64,000 nt of DNA from Brucella cytisi (GCA_012103075.1 JAAVLQ010000001.1:124001-188000), one strand, 5' to 3'. Shown: positions 47,430 to 60,027, numbered from the stretch's first letter. Notes: generated by a model not told the origin, from the sequence alone. Program-made: numbers and translations.

Positions 47430-50235
47430 CTATGCTGCGGCCTGAGATGAGCGGCCGTTTGTCTTGCTGCCATTTTCGCCACTGAGAACACCAAGCAGCT
47501 TGCGCCTGATATTGCCCTGACGGGTGGCGTTTGAAATCTTGTGGCCCACAAGGTCAGTCACATAAAAACTGTCGATCACTTTCTCGCCGAAGGTGGTGAT
47601 ATGAGCCGATGCAATATCCAGCGAAAGGTCGGAAATAAGGCCAGTCAGTTCTGAAAGCAAACCGGGCCGGTCCAGACCTTCCACTTCAATGACGGTAAAC
47701 TTGTTCGAAAGCGTGTTGTTGATCTCGACCCGCGGTTCCACCTTGAACGCCTTGGCGGCCCTCTTCGGCTTGGTGCGCTTGGCCAGCACGTCCGGCAGAT
47801 GGGCCTTACCGGACAAAACATCCTCAATGACCTTGCCGACACGTTCGGCACGGCGGCGTTCGTCGTCATCAGTGTCGAACTCGCGGCTGATGAGAATGGT
47901 ATCCAGTGCGCGCCCGTCGCCAGTGGTGAAAATCTGCGCGTCGACAATGTTGGCGCCAGCCGCTGCACAGGCACCGGTGATGATCGACAACAGGCGCGGA
48001 TGGTCAGGCGCCAGTACCGTGATTTCCGTAACCGCCTCGAAAGTATGCGGCTTGGCCATGGTGGCCAGCGCCCGCTCGTTGCGGTCGGCTTCGCGAATGA
48101 AATGGGCGTGCCGGACCTGATCCTCGAGGCTGACAGTCAGGAAATAGTTGGTGTAATGAAGCGCCGGTATGCATCGCGCTTGTCCTTCGGCCAATCAGAG
48201 AGCCGGTCCGCCAGCGCCTCTCGCGCCTGATGGTCGCGGTCGGCACGGGACAATTCCGAAAAGCCACCGGTCAGGACCAGTTCGGTTTCGTAGAAGAGCG
48301 TGCGCAGAAGCTGGCCCTTCCAGCCATTCCACACGCCGGGACCAACCGCCTTGATATCGCAGACGGTCAGGATCAGGAGGAGCTTCAACCGCTCCATGGT
48401 CTGCACGGTGTCGGCGAAGTCGATGATGGTCTTGCGATCGTTGAGATCACGTGACTGCGCGACCATGCTCATGGTCAGATGTTCGCGCACAAGCCATTCG
48501 ACGGTTTCCGTTTCGGTAGGGGTAAGACCCAGCCGTGGTCCCAGCCTGCGGGCGATGCGTGCACCAGCAACGGAATGATCTTCCGGGCGCCCCTTGGCGA
48601 TGTCGTGCAAGAGCAGCGCCACATAAAGCAGGTTGCGGTCGCGCTTGACTGTCGTGATGAGGTGGTTTGAAAGCGGGTGCTCGTTTTCAAGCTCACCATG
48701 CTCGATTTCCGACAGCACGGCGATGCAACGCAACAAATGCTCGTCCACCGTATAATGGTGGTACATGTTGAACTGCATCATGGCGACGATCTTGCCGAAG
48801 TCAGGAATGAATTTTCCAAGCACGCCGGATTCGTTCATACGGCGCAGGATGAGTTCGGGATTGCGCGGCGAGGTCAGGATTTCGAGGAAAAGCTTGTTCG
48901 CTTCGGGATTTTCACGCAGATCGGAATTGATGAGTTTCAGTGAGCGCGTGAGGCTCTGCATTGCTTCGGGGTGAAATTCCAGCCCGTGTTTGTCGGCCAG
49001 ATGGAAGAGGCGGATGATATTGACCGGGTCTTCCTTGAAAACGTCTGGCCGTGCGATGTTGATGCGGTGATTTTCCGAAACGAAGTCGCCGTCGGCGGAA
49101 AGCTTGCGCTTGCGTCGCGAGAACGTAAGGAAAATGCGGTTGAAGCCCGGTACATGCTTGGCCTGCTGCTCCTCCAGCGCTGCGCTGATGATGCGGGTGA
49201 GATCGCCCACATCCTTTGCCACGAGGAAGTAATGCTTCATGAAACGTTCGACATAGTTCTGGCCGGGATGCGCCGTATAGCCAAGGCGTTGGGCGATTTC
49301 CGGTTGGATGTCGAAGGAAAGGCGTTCTTCTGCCTTCAACGTCGCGAAATGCATGTGGCACCGCACCGCCCAAAGAAAATCTTCCGCCTTGTTGAACAGC
49401 TTCAGCTCGGCTCGTGACAGAACGCCGAGCTTGACCAGCTCTTCTTTCGTTTTGACACGGTAAAATATTTGGTGATCCAGAACAGCGTATGCAGGTCGCG
49501 CTGGCCGCCCTTGCCTTCCTTCACGTTCGGCTCAACCAGATAGCGGGTTTCGCCTGCCTTGCGGTGGCGCTGGTCGCGCTCGGCAAGCTTGGCTTGGCGG
49601 ATGAATTCCGGGCCGGTATCCTTGACGATTTCCTCGTCGAAGCGGGTAACAAGCGTTTTGAAGAGCTCGCGATTGCCGGTGAGAAACCGCGCATCGAGAA
49701 TTGCCGTGCGGATCGTCATGTCTTCGCGCGAAAGCCGGATGCACTCATCGATGTTGCGCGTGGAATGGCCGACTTTCAGTCCCATGTCCCACAGCATGTA
49801 GAGCATGTATTCGACAACCTGCTCGCCCCAAGGGGTCTGCTTGTAGGGCAGCAGAAACAGAAGATCGATATCTGACCCCGGCGCCAGTCCACCACGCCCG
49901 TAACCGCCAACTGCGACGATAGCCATGTTCTCGGCCTTCGACGGGTTGATCATCGGATAGGCTTTGGTAGTGGCGAATTCGAACAGCGCCTCGATCAGCG
50001 TATCCATGAGAAAGGACAGGCGTTTGGCGCAGAGCGTGCCGCCACCATCCTTCATCAGCATGCCTTCGGCATTGGCGCGACCGCGCACCAAAGCGTCCTT
50101 CAGAGCCTGAAGCACCACTTTTCGCACGGTAGGACTGGTGTAGTTTTCGTCCGTGGAATCCGCCAGTTCGTTGAGCTTGCGGCGTAGCGTCTCGGGATTG
50201 ACGATCTCTTCCAGCTTAAGGTCGTGTGCGCTCAT
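47430..50235 (-). CDS. glnD: [Protein-PII] uridylyltransferase/uridylyl-removing enzyme (two frame breaks)
   Basis: Nitrogen sensor that modifies PII proteins. It has the nucleotidyltransferase motif [19 protein letters not shown], the HD domain ([20 protein letters not shown]), and two C-terminal ACT domains ([20 protein letters not shown] and [20 protein letters not shown]). Breaks lie near 49456 (T-run loss in [13 protein letters not shown]) and 48166 (restoring TAC CTG GCG, a CCTGG, in [12 protein letters not shown]). The repaired length is about 935 aa. The glnD-murJ order with 13 bp between them implies co-transcription. Confidence 0.94.
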
Positions 50236-50322
50236 GCGGCATGTAGATCCGGTTTGCGGAGAAAAGGATAGTGGACGATGGCTATCCTATAGCCGCTTTT
50301 ATGGATGGTGAATATCCAAAAG

Positions 50323-50348
50323 CAAAGGCCGGGAAAACCCGGCCTTTG
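50323..50348 (-). terminator. Terminator after maeB
   Basis: A perfect 11-bp stem CAAAGGCCGGG / CCCGGCCTTTG with an AAAA loop, followed on the minus strand by CTTTT. It lies 21 bp past the maeB stop. Confidence 0.82.
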
Positions 50349-50368
50349 TATTACTCTTCGCTGATCTT

Positions 50369-52663
50369 TCAGTTCGTCGCGTTATAGGCGGTAATTGCCG
50401 CCATATTGACGATGTCGGAATCCTTTGCTCCGATGGTGACGATCTGCGCTGGCTTGTCGAGACCGACGAGCAACGGGCCGATAATCGTTGCGCCACCCAG
50501 TTCCTGCAGCATGTCGGCGGCAATCGAGGCCGAATGATTGTCCGGCGTGACGATCACATTGGCCGGGCCCGACAGGCGGATGAACGGATATTGTTCCATC
50601 AGCTTCGGGTTCAGCGCCACATCGGCACTCATTTCGCCGTCGAATTCGAAATCGACATGACGCGTTGCCAGAATGCGGACGGCTTCCTGAATGCGCGCGG
50701 AGCGTTCACCGCCCATATGACCGAAGGTCGAGAAGGCGGTCAGTGCGACACGTGGTACATAACCCATGCGGCGCGCCATGCCTGCAGCTTCAACCGCAAT
50801 ATCGGCAAGCTCCGCTGCGGTCGGCATTTCATGAACGGCGGTATCGGCGATGAACACCGTGCGTCCACGGCAAAGTGCGATGGAGACGCCAACCATGCGG
50901 TGGCCGGGCTTGGAATCGATCACGCGACGCACATCGTCGAGACCTGTCGCGTAATTGCGGGTCACGCCCGTTACCATCCCGTCGGCATCGCCGAGCGCCA
51001 CCATACAGGCCGCAAAATGATTGCGGTCATTATTGATGAGGCGGTGGCAATCGCGTGTCAGATAGCCCTTGCGCTGCAGTTTCTCGTAGAGATAGTCGGC
51101 ATAGGCCGCATTGCGGCTCGAAAGGCGCGCATTGATGATTTCGATGCCGGGACGGTCGAGATCGAGACCGGCAGCTTTGGCCGTATCCCTCACCCGTTCC
51201 TCGCGGCCAACCAGAATAGCGGTGCCGAGGCCCTGATTGACGTAGGAAACGGCGGCACGCATCACCTGTTCTTCTTCACCTTCGGCAAAGACGATGCGCT
51301 TCGGCTGACGACGCACGCGCTCATAGATGCCGCGCAGCGTCGGGGCGATCGGATCGCGACGTGCTGACAGTTCGCGCTTGTAGCCTTCGATGTCGGCAAT
51401 GGCACGCCCGGCAACGCCGGTTTCCATCGCTGCCTTGGCGACGGCAGCCGAGACGGATGCAAGCAGACGCGGATCGAATGGCACCGGAATGATATAACTT
51501 GAACCGAAGCGCGGACGGCTGCCCTGATAGGCGGCAACCACATCGTCCGGCACATCCTCGCGGGCAAGTTCGGCCAACTGCGTTGACGGCTGCGATTTTC
51601 ATCGCATCGTTGATGGTGGTTGCACGTACGTCGAGTGCGCCACGGAAGATATAAGGAAAGCCAAGGACATTGTTGACTGGTTCGGATAATCCGAACGACC
51701 GGTGGCAACGATGGCGTCGTCGCGGATGCGCGCCACTTCTTCGGGCGTTACTTCCGGGTCAGGATTGGCCATCGCGAAGATGATCGGGTTCGGCGCCATG
51801 GAACGGACCATGTCTTCGGTGAACGCGCCTTTGGCCGAAAGGCCGAACACGACATCCGCGCCGCTCATGGCATCTGCGAGGACCGCTTGTCGGTCTTCAC
51901 CGCATGGGCGGACTTCCACTGGTTCATGCCCTCTTCGCGGCCCTGATAGACGACGCCCTTGGTGTCGCACAGGATGACGTTTTCCGAGGCAAAGCCCATC
52001 GCCTTGATAAGCTCGATACAGGCAATACCCGCCGAACCTGCGCCATTGCAGACGAGCTTCGTCGTCTTCATGTCGCGGCCGGTCAGATGCAGCGCATTGA
52101 TGAGGCCGGCAGCGGCGATGATAGCCGTTCCATGCTGGTCGTCATGGAAAACCGGAATGTCCATCAACTCGCGCAGGCGCTGCTCGATAATAAAGCAGTC
52201 GGGCGCCTTGATATCTTCCAGATTGATGCCGCCGAACGACGGTCCGAGATAGCGCACCGCATTGATGAAGGCATCGATATCGGTCGTATCGACCTCAAGA
52301 TCGATGGAATCGACATCGGCGAAGCGCTTGAACAGCACAGCCTTGCCTTCCATCACCGGCGGCGGATGCGAGCGCACCCAGATTGCCGAGCCCGAGAATG
52401 GCGGTGCCGTTCGAAATGACAGCGACCAGATTGCCCTTGGCCGTATAGTCATAGGCGCGGGCGGCGTCTTCGGCGATTGCCTTCACCGGCACGGCAACGC
52501 CCGGAGAATAGGCGAGCGACAGATCGCGCTGCGTGGTCATGGGCTTGGTGGGGTTGATCTCCAGCTTGCCCGGGCGACCCTGCGCGTGAAAGTCTAGCGC
52601 TTCCTTCTCACTGGCTGTGGGTGCGCGTTCTGATGTGTTGCCCTTCGGCGTCGAGGCTGGCAT
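50369..52663 (-). CDS. maeB: NADP-type malic enzyme with phosphotransacetylase-like domain (four frame breaks)
   Basis: Converts malate to pyruvate and CO2. Malic domain: [27 protein letters not shown], and NAD(P) motif [14 protein letters not shown]. The C-terminal half is phosphate-acetyltransferase-like ([35 protein letters not shown]), which in this chimeric family is regulatory. Breaks lie near 52373, 51880, 51688 and 51583. The one at 51688 is healed by AAC CAG GTC (CCAGG) in [22 protein letters not shown]. The start at 52663 has GGAGGGA. The repaired length is about 764 aa. Confidence 0.92.
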
Positions 52664-52818
52664 GTTCCCTCCGGTTTCATCTGCGGGAGAACCTCGATAG
52701 CGCCAGTCACGCATCGTGTAAACAGTGCTTCGAGGAATAGATATTCATCCAAAAACGATGGAATACGAAATTTTATAACTTTAGCCTCTCCGGCTAAGCA
52801 ATAAATGAAGGTTTTTAG

Positions 52819-55549
52819 ATGGAAACGACGGCTAACGAACACGGCTCGGAAGCGGAAGAAAACACCGCCGAGGCAGCGCCCGTTCGCCTGACGCCCATGA
52901 TGGAACAATATATTGAGATCAAGGCGGCGAATGTCGATTCGTTGCTCTTCTATCGCATGGGCGATTTTTACGAGCTGTTCTTCGATGATGCAGTGGAAGC
53001 CTCTGCGGCACTCGGCATCACGCTCACCAAGCGCGGCAAGCATCTGGGCGAGGATATTCCCATGTGCGGCGTGCCTGTCCATCGCCGCCGACGATTATCT
53101 GCAGAAGCTGATCGCCAAGGGCTATCGTGTCGCGGTCTGCGAACAGGTGGAAGACCCGGCAGAGGCGAAGAAGCGTGGCTCCAAATCGGTGGTGAAGCGC
53201 GATGTGATCCGTCTCGTCACACCGGGCACGCTGACCGAAGAAAAGCTGCTGGATCCGTCCGAAGCCAATTTCCTGATGGCGATGGGGCGTACGCGCGGCG
53301 ATGGTGCGCTGGCGCTCGCCCGGATCGACATTTCAACCGGAACTTTCCGAGTGGCGGAAACCACACCGGACCGGCTTTTCGCCGATGTGATGCGGGTCGA
53401 CCCGCGCGAACTGGTCGTGGCTGACAGCGCCTTCCATGATGAGGAGTTGCGTCCTGTCTTCGATCTGGTCGGCAAGGCAGTGACGCCACAACCGGCAACT
53501 CTCTTCGACAGTGCCGCCGCAGAGACGCGTATTCAGCGCTATTTCAATGTGGCAACGCTTGATGGTTTCGGCCAGTTCAGCCGTCCTGAACTTTCAGCTA
53601 TTTCCGGGGCAATCGCCTATATCGAGAAGACGCAGATTTCCGAGCGCCCACCCTTGATGCGGCCCGAACGCGAACATGAGGGCGGCACGCTTTTATCGAC
53701 CCGGCCACACGCGCCAGTCTTGAACTTGCCCGCACCATGTCGGGCAATCGAGACGGCAGTTTGCTGAAGGCGGTTGATCGCACGGTGACGGGCGGCGGTG
53801 CGCGACTCCTTGCCGAGCGCCTGACTGCACCACTCACCAATCCAAAAGAAATCGCGCTACGGCTCGATTCCGTTTCACGGTTCCTGAGCGAGCAGTCGCT
53901 CTGCGAAGCCATGCGTGCAGAACTGAAGGGCGTGCCGGATATGCCGCGCGGTCTTTCGCGCCTTGCCGTCGGGCGCGGTGGCCCGCGTGATCTGGGCAGC
54001 CTTGCCCGAGGCTTCGAGGCTGCGCATGTCATTGCGAGCCTGCTGGAAAGCGCTTTGCTGCCCGACGAACTGGCACATGCCCGCGATGCCGTCAGTGCCA
54101 TGCCCGCCATCTTTACCGCCCATCTCGACCGGGCCTTGGCTGATGAATTGCCGCTTCTGAAACGCGATGGTGGTTTTGTACGCGGAGGCTATAATTCCGA
54201 ACTCGATGAAATGCGGGCTTTGCGTGACCAGTCACGCCGGGTGATCGCCGGTCTGCAGGCCAATTATATCGAAGAAACAGGTATCAAGTCGCTGAAGATC
54301 AAGCATAACAATGTGCTTGGCTATTTTATCGAGGTGACGGCCAACAATGCCGGGGCGATGACGGATACGGATGAAGCCAAGAGCCGTTTCATCCATCGCC
54401 AGACCATGGCCAATGCCATGCGCTTTACCACGACCGAACTGGCGGAACTGGAAAGCAAGATCGCAAATGCTGCCGACCGCGCATTGTCAATCGAGCTTGC
54501 CGTGTTCGAGGAATTGACGGCGGAAGCGGTCTCCCATGCTGATAGTATCCGCGCGGCTGCATCGGCGCTTGCGGTTTTCGACGTCTCGGCAGCGCTTGCT
54601 GTGCTGGCGGAAGAGCAGGGGTATTGCCGTCCGCAGGTCGATGACAGCCTGTCCTTCAACATTGTTGCGGGTCGTCATCCGGTTGTCGAGCAGGCCCTCC
54701 GGCGTCAGGCGGCCAATCCGTTCGTCGCCAATGATTGCGATCTCGCCGCAAGCAGACGGCGGCAATGGCGCGATCTGGCTCCTGACCGGCCCGAATATGG
54801 GCGGTAAGTCAACCTTCCTGCGCCAGAATGCGCTGATTGCGATCATGGCACAGATGGGCTCCTTCGTGCCTGCGGGTTCTGCGCAGATCGGGGTCGTGGA
54901 CCGGCTCTTCAGCCGCGTCGGTGCTTCCGACGATCTGGCGCGCGGGCGGTCTACCTTCATGGTTGAAATGGTGGAAACGGCTGCAATCCTCAATCAGGCA
55001 GGCGAGCGTTCGCTGGTGATCCTCGATGAGATCGGGCGCGGTACAGCCACTTTCGACGGACTGTCCATTGCACGGGCAGCGGTTGAATATCTGCATGAAA
55101 AGAACCGTTGCCGGGCTTTGTTTGCCACGCATTTCCATGAAATGACCGCACTTTCAGAAAAGCTTGAGCGGCTTTCCAACGTCACCATGCGGGTCAAGGA
55201 ATGGGACAATGATGTCGTCTTCCTGCATGAGGTGGCGAAAGGGGCTGCCGATCGTTCCTATGGCGTGCAGGTCGCGCGTCTGGCGGGGCTGCCCGAAGCG
55301 GTTGTCAATCGCGCGCGCGATGTGCTGCACCAGCTGGAAGCGGGCGAAACCTCCGGCAAGGCGGACAAGCTGATCGATGATCTGCCGCTGTTCTCTGTCG
55401 TCTTGCAGCAGGAAAAGCCGAAGCAGCAGGTTCAGGGGAAAGATAGTGAACTGACCAAGGCTGTCTCTGCAATCAGTCCAGACGAACTGACTCCGCGAGA
55501 AGCGCTCGACCTGATCTACAAATTAAAGGAACTGGCAGGCAGGGCGTGA
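52819..55549 (+). CDS. mutS: DNA mismatch repair protein MutS (three frame breaks)
   Basis: Mismatch recognition ATPase. The N-terminal mismatch-contact motif is in [17 protein letters not shown]. Walker A is [14 protein letters not shown], Walker [17 protein letters not shown], then [11 protein letters not shown]. Breaks lie near 53086 ([12 protein letters not shown]), 53693 (T-run loss in [15 protein letters not shown]) and 54757 (two bases lost in [15 protein letters not shown]). The repaired length is 910 aa, as usual for this order. It diverges from maeB. Confidence 0.94.
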
Positions 55550-55553
55550 AACT

Positions 55554-55583
55554 AAAAAGGCGAAACAGATGTTTCGCCTTTTT
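55554..55583 (+). terminator. Shared terminator of mutS and olsB
   Basis: A perfect 13-bp stem AAAAAGGCGAAAC / GTTTCGCCTTTTT with an AGAT loop, symmetric A and T tracts, 4 bp past the mutS stop and 2 bp from the olsB stop. Confidence 0.92.
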
Positions 55584-55585
55584 GC

Positions 55586-56480
55586 TTAAACAAAACGGTT
55601 CGCTTCCGCGCCGTAATAGGTGATGTAGCGGCTGGAAATGCGCTCAATCGGCAGGATGATGAAGACATCGGTTGTGCCGAATGCCTCATCGATCACTGCG
55701 CCGTCTCCGATCATCGCGCCAAGACGCAGATATCCCTTCACCAGAGGCGGCATGGAGAAAAGCGCAACCTTGTTGTTGATGGCCTCCTTCGGCATCAGGT
55801 CCATGGCCTGATAGCGATTGGGCAGGGCACGAACGTCCCAGTCATCGGTGGCACGGCAGTTATGATGGAGGAACGACAGGCCGAGCGCATGTGCTGCAGG
55901 CACAGCGCCGTGGAATGAAGCACAGCCGAACATCACATCGATGGAATGGCGGCGGCAATAGGCCCGTGCACCTTGCCAAAGAAGCTCGACAGTGCGCTTG
56001 GAGCGGTATTCCGCCTTCACGCAGGAGCGTCCCAGTTCAAGCAGGCGGAGGTTCGGGCGTGAAAGGGCCAGACGCTGCACGTCATATTCATCGGCAGAAT
56101 AAAAAGCCGAGCGCCTGTTCCGCCTGTTCGCTACGCATCAGACGATAGGTGCCGACAATCTGCTGATGCTCCGGCACGGGCAGGGCGGTGTCGTAAACGA
56201 GCAGATGATCGCAAATAGCGTCGAAACGGTCAGCGTCTCGAAGCTCCACCGCTTCGATGCTTTCCCTGCGCGCGCCCATTTCGTCGAAGAAGACGCGGAA
56301 ACGCAATTCCTGCGCGGCTTCTACCGCCTCGCGTGAATTTGCAAGCCGTACTTCCAGCGATCCGATGCGTCCCAGAACGATGGGATCGCCGTTGGACGCG
56401 AACAGCGCCTGTTGTGCTTCTAAGCCTGACATGACCGTATCATCAATGATTTGCTGGTCCATTCCAAGCAGTACTGTCAT
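55586..56480 (-). CDS. olsB: L-ornithine N(alpha)-acyltransferase OlsB-like (one frame break)
   Basis: GNAT-like acyltransferase that takes 3-hydroxyacyl-ACP and ornithine to lyso-ornithine lipid. Family features are LEVRLANSREAVEAAQELRFRVFFDEMGA, HLLVYD, VGTYRLMR, and LGRSCVKAEYRSKRTVELLW in the cofactor region. The break near 56096 is a T-run gain in ALGFYSADEYD. The repaired length is 297 aa. Brucella carries an olsB of this type. I see no olsA here, which is usual since olsA and olsB are often apart. Older annotations call such genes hemolysin-like. Confidence 0.86.
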
Positions 56481-56755
56481 GATGATGGCTCCTGATTTGT
56501 CTATTCACGTATTCCTGAACGGCTTTCCCACGGATATTTCAGCGAGAGCTAGCCAGTTCCAATCCTTGTTCAGCCGATTGCATGGACAGGGTGTCCAGTT
56601 CGGCCGAAGCAGTACAGATTCAGTGCTACGCGACGATGACAGAAGCATGTCACCAATGTGTCAATTCAGATGACTGGACCTTATCCTCTTCAAAAAGCTT
56701 TTTAATTTTAAGAGATCAAATTATGCGAAAGGCAGGGACTGTTCAACCCGGCGGG

Positions 56756-57237
56756 TCAGCGGGCAGCCCGTTCGCGCCGCCAGCCGAGGAATTCCTCCAG
56801 AATTATGAGACCTGCACCGATTGTAATGAAGGTGTCGGCGAGGTTGAAAACTGCAAATGACCAGGTTGGCAGGTGAAACAGAATATAATCCACCACGTAA
56901 CCGTGCATCACGCGGTCGATAAGATTGCCGATGGCGCCGCCGACGACAAGTGCAAAACCGTAGCGTGCGAAGATGCGGTCGGGCGCGTTGGTCCACCACA
57001 GATAAAGTACGAACAAAATAACTGCTGCGGTGATTGCGACCAGTCCCCAATCATGCAGCCATGCCAGCATGGAAAAGGCGATGCCCTCATTGTGCGTACG
57101 AAACAAGGCAAGGAACGGTAGCAGGTCGATCTGCTGGCCGTAGCCCATCCGTGTTTCCACCGGTGTTTGACGCCCTGATCGATCAGTATGGTGAGAACAA
57201 CGACGAACAGTGAGGACCAGACTGCGTGTCGCTTCAT
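56756..57237 (-). CDS. lspA: Lipoprotein signal peptidase (one frame break)
   Basis: Inner-membrane aspartyl protease that cleaves prolipoprotein signal peptides, the target of globomycin. It has four spans, [33 protein letters not shown] with one catalytic Asp, and [20 protein letters not shown] with the other. The break near 57165 is healed by CAC C(T/A)G GTG, a CCWGG, in VKH(L/Q)VETRMGYG. The repaired length is 160 aa. Its ATG overlaps the stop of the upstream RNA methyltransferase gene (ATGA). Confidence 0.93.
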
Positions 57238-58118
57238 CCGGAAACCCTTTCATCGAGCGTGAGTGCGTCGCGACGAATTTCGTAGAGCATGACGCCCGTG
57301 GCAATTGCAAGATTGAGGGAATCTGCACGGCCTGCCTGCGGAATGCGAGCAAGCTTGTCGCAGGTATCGGCCAGACTGTCCGGCAGGCCCTGCTGTTCGT
57401 TGCCCATCATCAGTACGACCGGCTTGTTGGCATAGGGAATGGTGCGATAGTCGACCGCACCTTTCAGATGGGTGCCGACGACAAGGCCGGAAATGCCCTT
57501 GCGCCAGTTGAGGAAGTCGGCTTCCGTCACTTTATAGAGCGGCATGGAAAAGACCGAGCCCATCGTGGCGCGCACGGTTTCCAGTGAATAGGGGTCGGTG
57601 GTGTCGCCGATCAAAATGATGCCCTTGGCGCCGACCGCATCGGCGGTACGGATGACAGTGCCCAGATTGCCGGGATCGCGCACGCGGTCGAGCGCGATAT
57701 AAACATCGTTGTTCTTCGGCTTGAGGTTTGCGAGCGGGCGATATTGCTGTTCGAAAACACCAACCACCATTTGCGGATTATCGCGGCGGGTAATGGCAGC
57801 CATGATCTTTTCAGTCACTTCCAGCACCAGTCCGCCCTTGGCGAAGGTGCGGGCGGCAACCTGCTCGACCATCTTGTTGCCCTTGCCGGACTTGGCGAAG
57901 ACCAGCGTCTTGATGCGCCAGTCCTGTTCGAGCGCGTCGATGACGAGCTTCAGCCCTTCGGCCAGAAACACGCCCTGTTGGTCGCGGAATTTTTTCAGCG
58001 CCAGCGAGCGGAGATCTTTCACGATAGGGTTGGTGAGGCTGGTGACTTCCTTCACCTGACCTACCTTGGAATATTCGGCACGAGAGCCGCCTTTGGAAAA
58101 ATCGTCGTCACGGCTCAT
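57234..58118 (-). CDS. TrmH/SpoU-family RNA 2'-O-methyltransferase
   Basis: An intact 294-aa protein with an N-terminal substrate-binding domain ([29 protein letters not shown]) and the SPOUT knot. Motif 1 is [22 protein letters not shown], motif 2 [17 protein letters not shown], and motif 3 [22 protein letters not shown]. The target nucleotide (rRNA or tRNA) cannot be named. The start at 58118 overlaps the upstream methyltransferase stop as ATGA, and its stop overlaps the lspA start, so three genes form one translationally coupled unit. Confidence 0.88.
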   Translation of the reverse strand: MSRDDDFSKGGSRAEYSKVGQVKEVTSLTNPIVKDLRSLALKKFRDQQGVFLAEGLKLVIDALEQDWRIKTLVFAKSGKGNKMVEQVAARTFAKGGLVLEVTEKIMAAITRRDNPQMVVGVFEQQYRPLANLKPKNNDVYIALDRVRDPGNLGTVIRTADAVGAKGIILIGDTTDPYSLETVRATMGSVFSMPLYKVTEADFLNWRKGISGLVVGTHLKGAVDYRTIPYANKPVVLMMGNEQQGLPDSLADTCDKLARIPQAGRADSLNLAIATGVMLYEIRRDALTLDERVSG

Positions 58119-59286
58119 TTTGCTACCCAGCGGCTGAACATGGATGTGGAAAGCGCACGTCCTCCCGACTGATCGGCGGAACGTTCGCGCAGAATAAGTT
58201 CGCCCGATTCGACCGTACCACCAAGGCCGGTGAAACGGTCGCGCATCAGTTCGTGAATGGCGAAGAAGGATGCGCGGATCGAATAGGCAGTCAGGATGAC
58301 GGCAAGTGGTTTTGGCGTCAGGATGGACCGGCATGTATCGACCATTCCGGGCAGATGCTCGAACAACTGCCAAACCTCGCCGCTCGGCCCGCGCCCATAG
58401 GCAGGCGGATCAAGCAGGATGATGTCATAGGAACTGCCGCGCCGTTCCTCACGCTGAACGAATTTCATCGCGTCTTCACAGATCCATCGGATTGGCTTGT
58501 CCGAAAGCCCGGCCATTTCCTGATTTTCACGCGCCCAGAGAATGGCCTTCTTGGAGGCATCCACATGGGTCACTTCCGCACCTGCACGTGCCGCTACCAG
58601 CGAGGCGACGCCCGTATAGCCGAAAAGATTGAGCACCTTAACGCTGCGTCCGGACTTTACCCCATCTCGGATAAGCCCATCCATATAGGACCAATGCGCG
58701 GCCTGCTCTGGGAACACGCCGACATGGCGGAACGAGGTGAAACGGCCATGAAAGGAAATGCCGTCGTGCTGCATCGGCCATGTTTCGCCGAGCGGCACTT
58801 TCGGAAAGGCCCAGCGTCCCATGCCTTCCTCGTCGGTATTCCCGGTGAAAACGGCGTCGGCCTGATCCCATTCCCGTTGTGGCAGGCTTGGCAGCCAGAT
58901 TGCCTGACCTTCCGGGCGGACGATCCGATAGGGACCATATTGCTCGAGCTTCAACCCGTTGCCGCTGTCGAGAAGCGCATAATCGGGCGAGGGTTCCGTT
59001 TCGAGAATGAGCGGCAGTCTTTCTCCGGGCGTGCACCGGCATAAGGTTTGATTTCGCGAAGCGGAGTAGCGGGCTTGTCGTCTACGGGCTTGGGTGCGGC
59101 CTTGGCGAATTGGGGACGCGGCTTTTTGAAAGACGAGCCTTTATTGTCAGACTTGCCATCAAATCGGCCTTCAAATTTGCTTTCTGAACGCGGCGCATCA
59201 TGTCTTGCGCGCTCGAAGCCACGGTCCTGTTTGCCGCCCGACGGCTTTTTGCCTTTTCCCTTTGGCGCTTTCACCCGAAACTCCAA
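58115..59286 (-). CDS. Class I rRNA methyltransferase-like protein, RlmI/RlmK-type, with basic N-terminal tail (one frame break)
   Basis: A SAM methyltransferase domain is visible: LNLFGYTGVASLVAARAGAEVTHVDASKKAI, then IILLDPPAYGRGPSGEVW (the catalytic NPPY-like position reads DPPAYG). The first ~85 residues are Lys/Arg/Gly-rich (KGKGKKPSGGKQDRGFER) and probably disordered, as in RNA-binding proteins. The break near 59012 is an A-run loss joining ARPEKRLPLILETEPSPDYALLD. The repaired length is about 390 aa. It is the first gene of the coupled set with the SpoU-type gene and lspA. Confidence 0.82.
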
Positions 59287-59410
59287 TCATCGTGATTGGG
59301 GTCTAGGTAAGATAAACAGGGCCGGTGTGAAAGGGGAAAACGACGTTCAATCGCGCTTCGACCATGAAAACCCGGAAGTTTTGCCTCCGGGTTTGAGAAT
59401 AGCAGGTGTT

Positions 59411-59734
59411 TCAGGAGTTCACGACCGGCATATTACGCTTTTCGGCGGCGGTGCTCCGTTCAAGCAGGCGCGCAGCTTCCTGCTTGTACATGCGCTCCTT
59501 GCGGCGGTGCTTGCCTTGTGTGAGCCACGTCACCAGTGAGCCGATGACAACGCCGAGAAGAAGCGCGCCGAACAGCCACAGGAATAGAGGCGCATTATAG
59601 GACAGAGCGGGATTGCCCGGATTGAACGGATCGATCGTAAACTGCACCGATGCGCGATTGGCAACCGACAACGCAATCAGAGCCACTGCAAGCGGCACGA
59701 GAACGATGATGGCGATGATGCGTTTTGCCGCCAT
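59411..59734 (-). CDS. LapA-domain (DUF1049) membrane protein
   Basis: An intact 107-aa protein with two membrane spans (IIAIIVLVPLAVALIALSVANR and LFLWLFGALLLGVVIGSLVTWLT) and a basic cytoplasmic coil (GKHRRKERMYKQEAARLLERSTAAEKR). This is the lipopolysaccharide-assembly-protein-A (LapA/YciS) domain. The ATG at 59734 is preferred over 59803. It starts 8 bp after ihfB, as often seen in alphaproteobacteria. Confidence 0.83.
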   Translation of the reverse strand: MAAKRIIAIIVLVPLAVALIALSVANRASVQFTIDPFNPGNPALSYNAPLFLWLFGALLLGVVIGSLVTWLTQGKHRRKERMYKQEAARLLERSTAAEKRNMPVVNS

Positions 59735-59742
59735 GATGTCTA

Positions 59743-60027
59743 TCAGACTGCGCCGTTGAGACGGTCGCGCAGTTCCTTGCCGGTCTTGAAGAAGGGAACC
59801 CACTTTTCTTCCACATCCACCGTTTCGCCGGTGCGCGGATTGCGACCGCTGCGGGCAGGGCGGTTCTTCACCGAAAAGGCGCCGAAGCCGCGCAGCTCAA
59901 CACGATTGCCTTCTGCAAGGGCGTTTGTGATCTCGTCGAATACCGCGCCCACGATGTTTTCGACATCGCGCTGAAAGAGATGCGGATTACGGCTGGCGAT
60001 AATCTGAACGAGTTCCGATTTGATCAC
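59743..60027 (-). CDS. ihfB: Integration host factor subunit beta
   Basis: HU/IHF-fold DNA-bending protein of 94 aa. It starts (V/M)[16 protein letters not shown], has the DNA-intercalating beta arm [25 protein letters not shown], and ends [16 protein letters not shown] chose a GTG start at 60027 with AGGGG upstream because it gives the standard IHF-beta N-terminus. The ATG at 60060 would add 11 residues. The gene follows sppA in the same direction with a 72-bp gap. Confidence 0.92.
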   Translation of the reverse strand: MIKSELVQIIASRNPHLFQRDVENIVGAVFDEITNALAEGNRVELRGFGAFSVKNRPARSGRNPRTGETVDVEEKWVPFFKTGKELRDRLNGAV

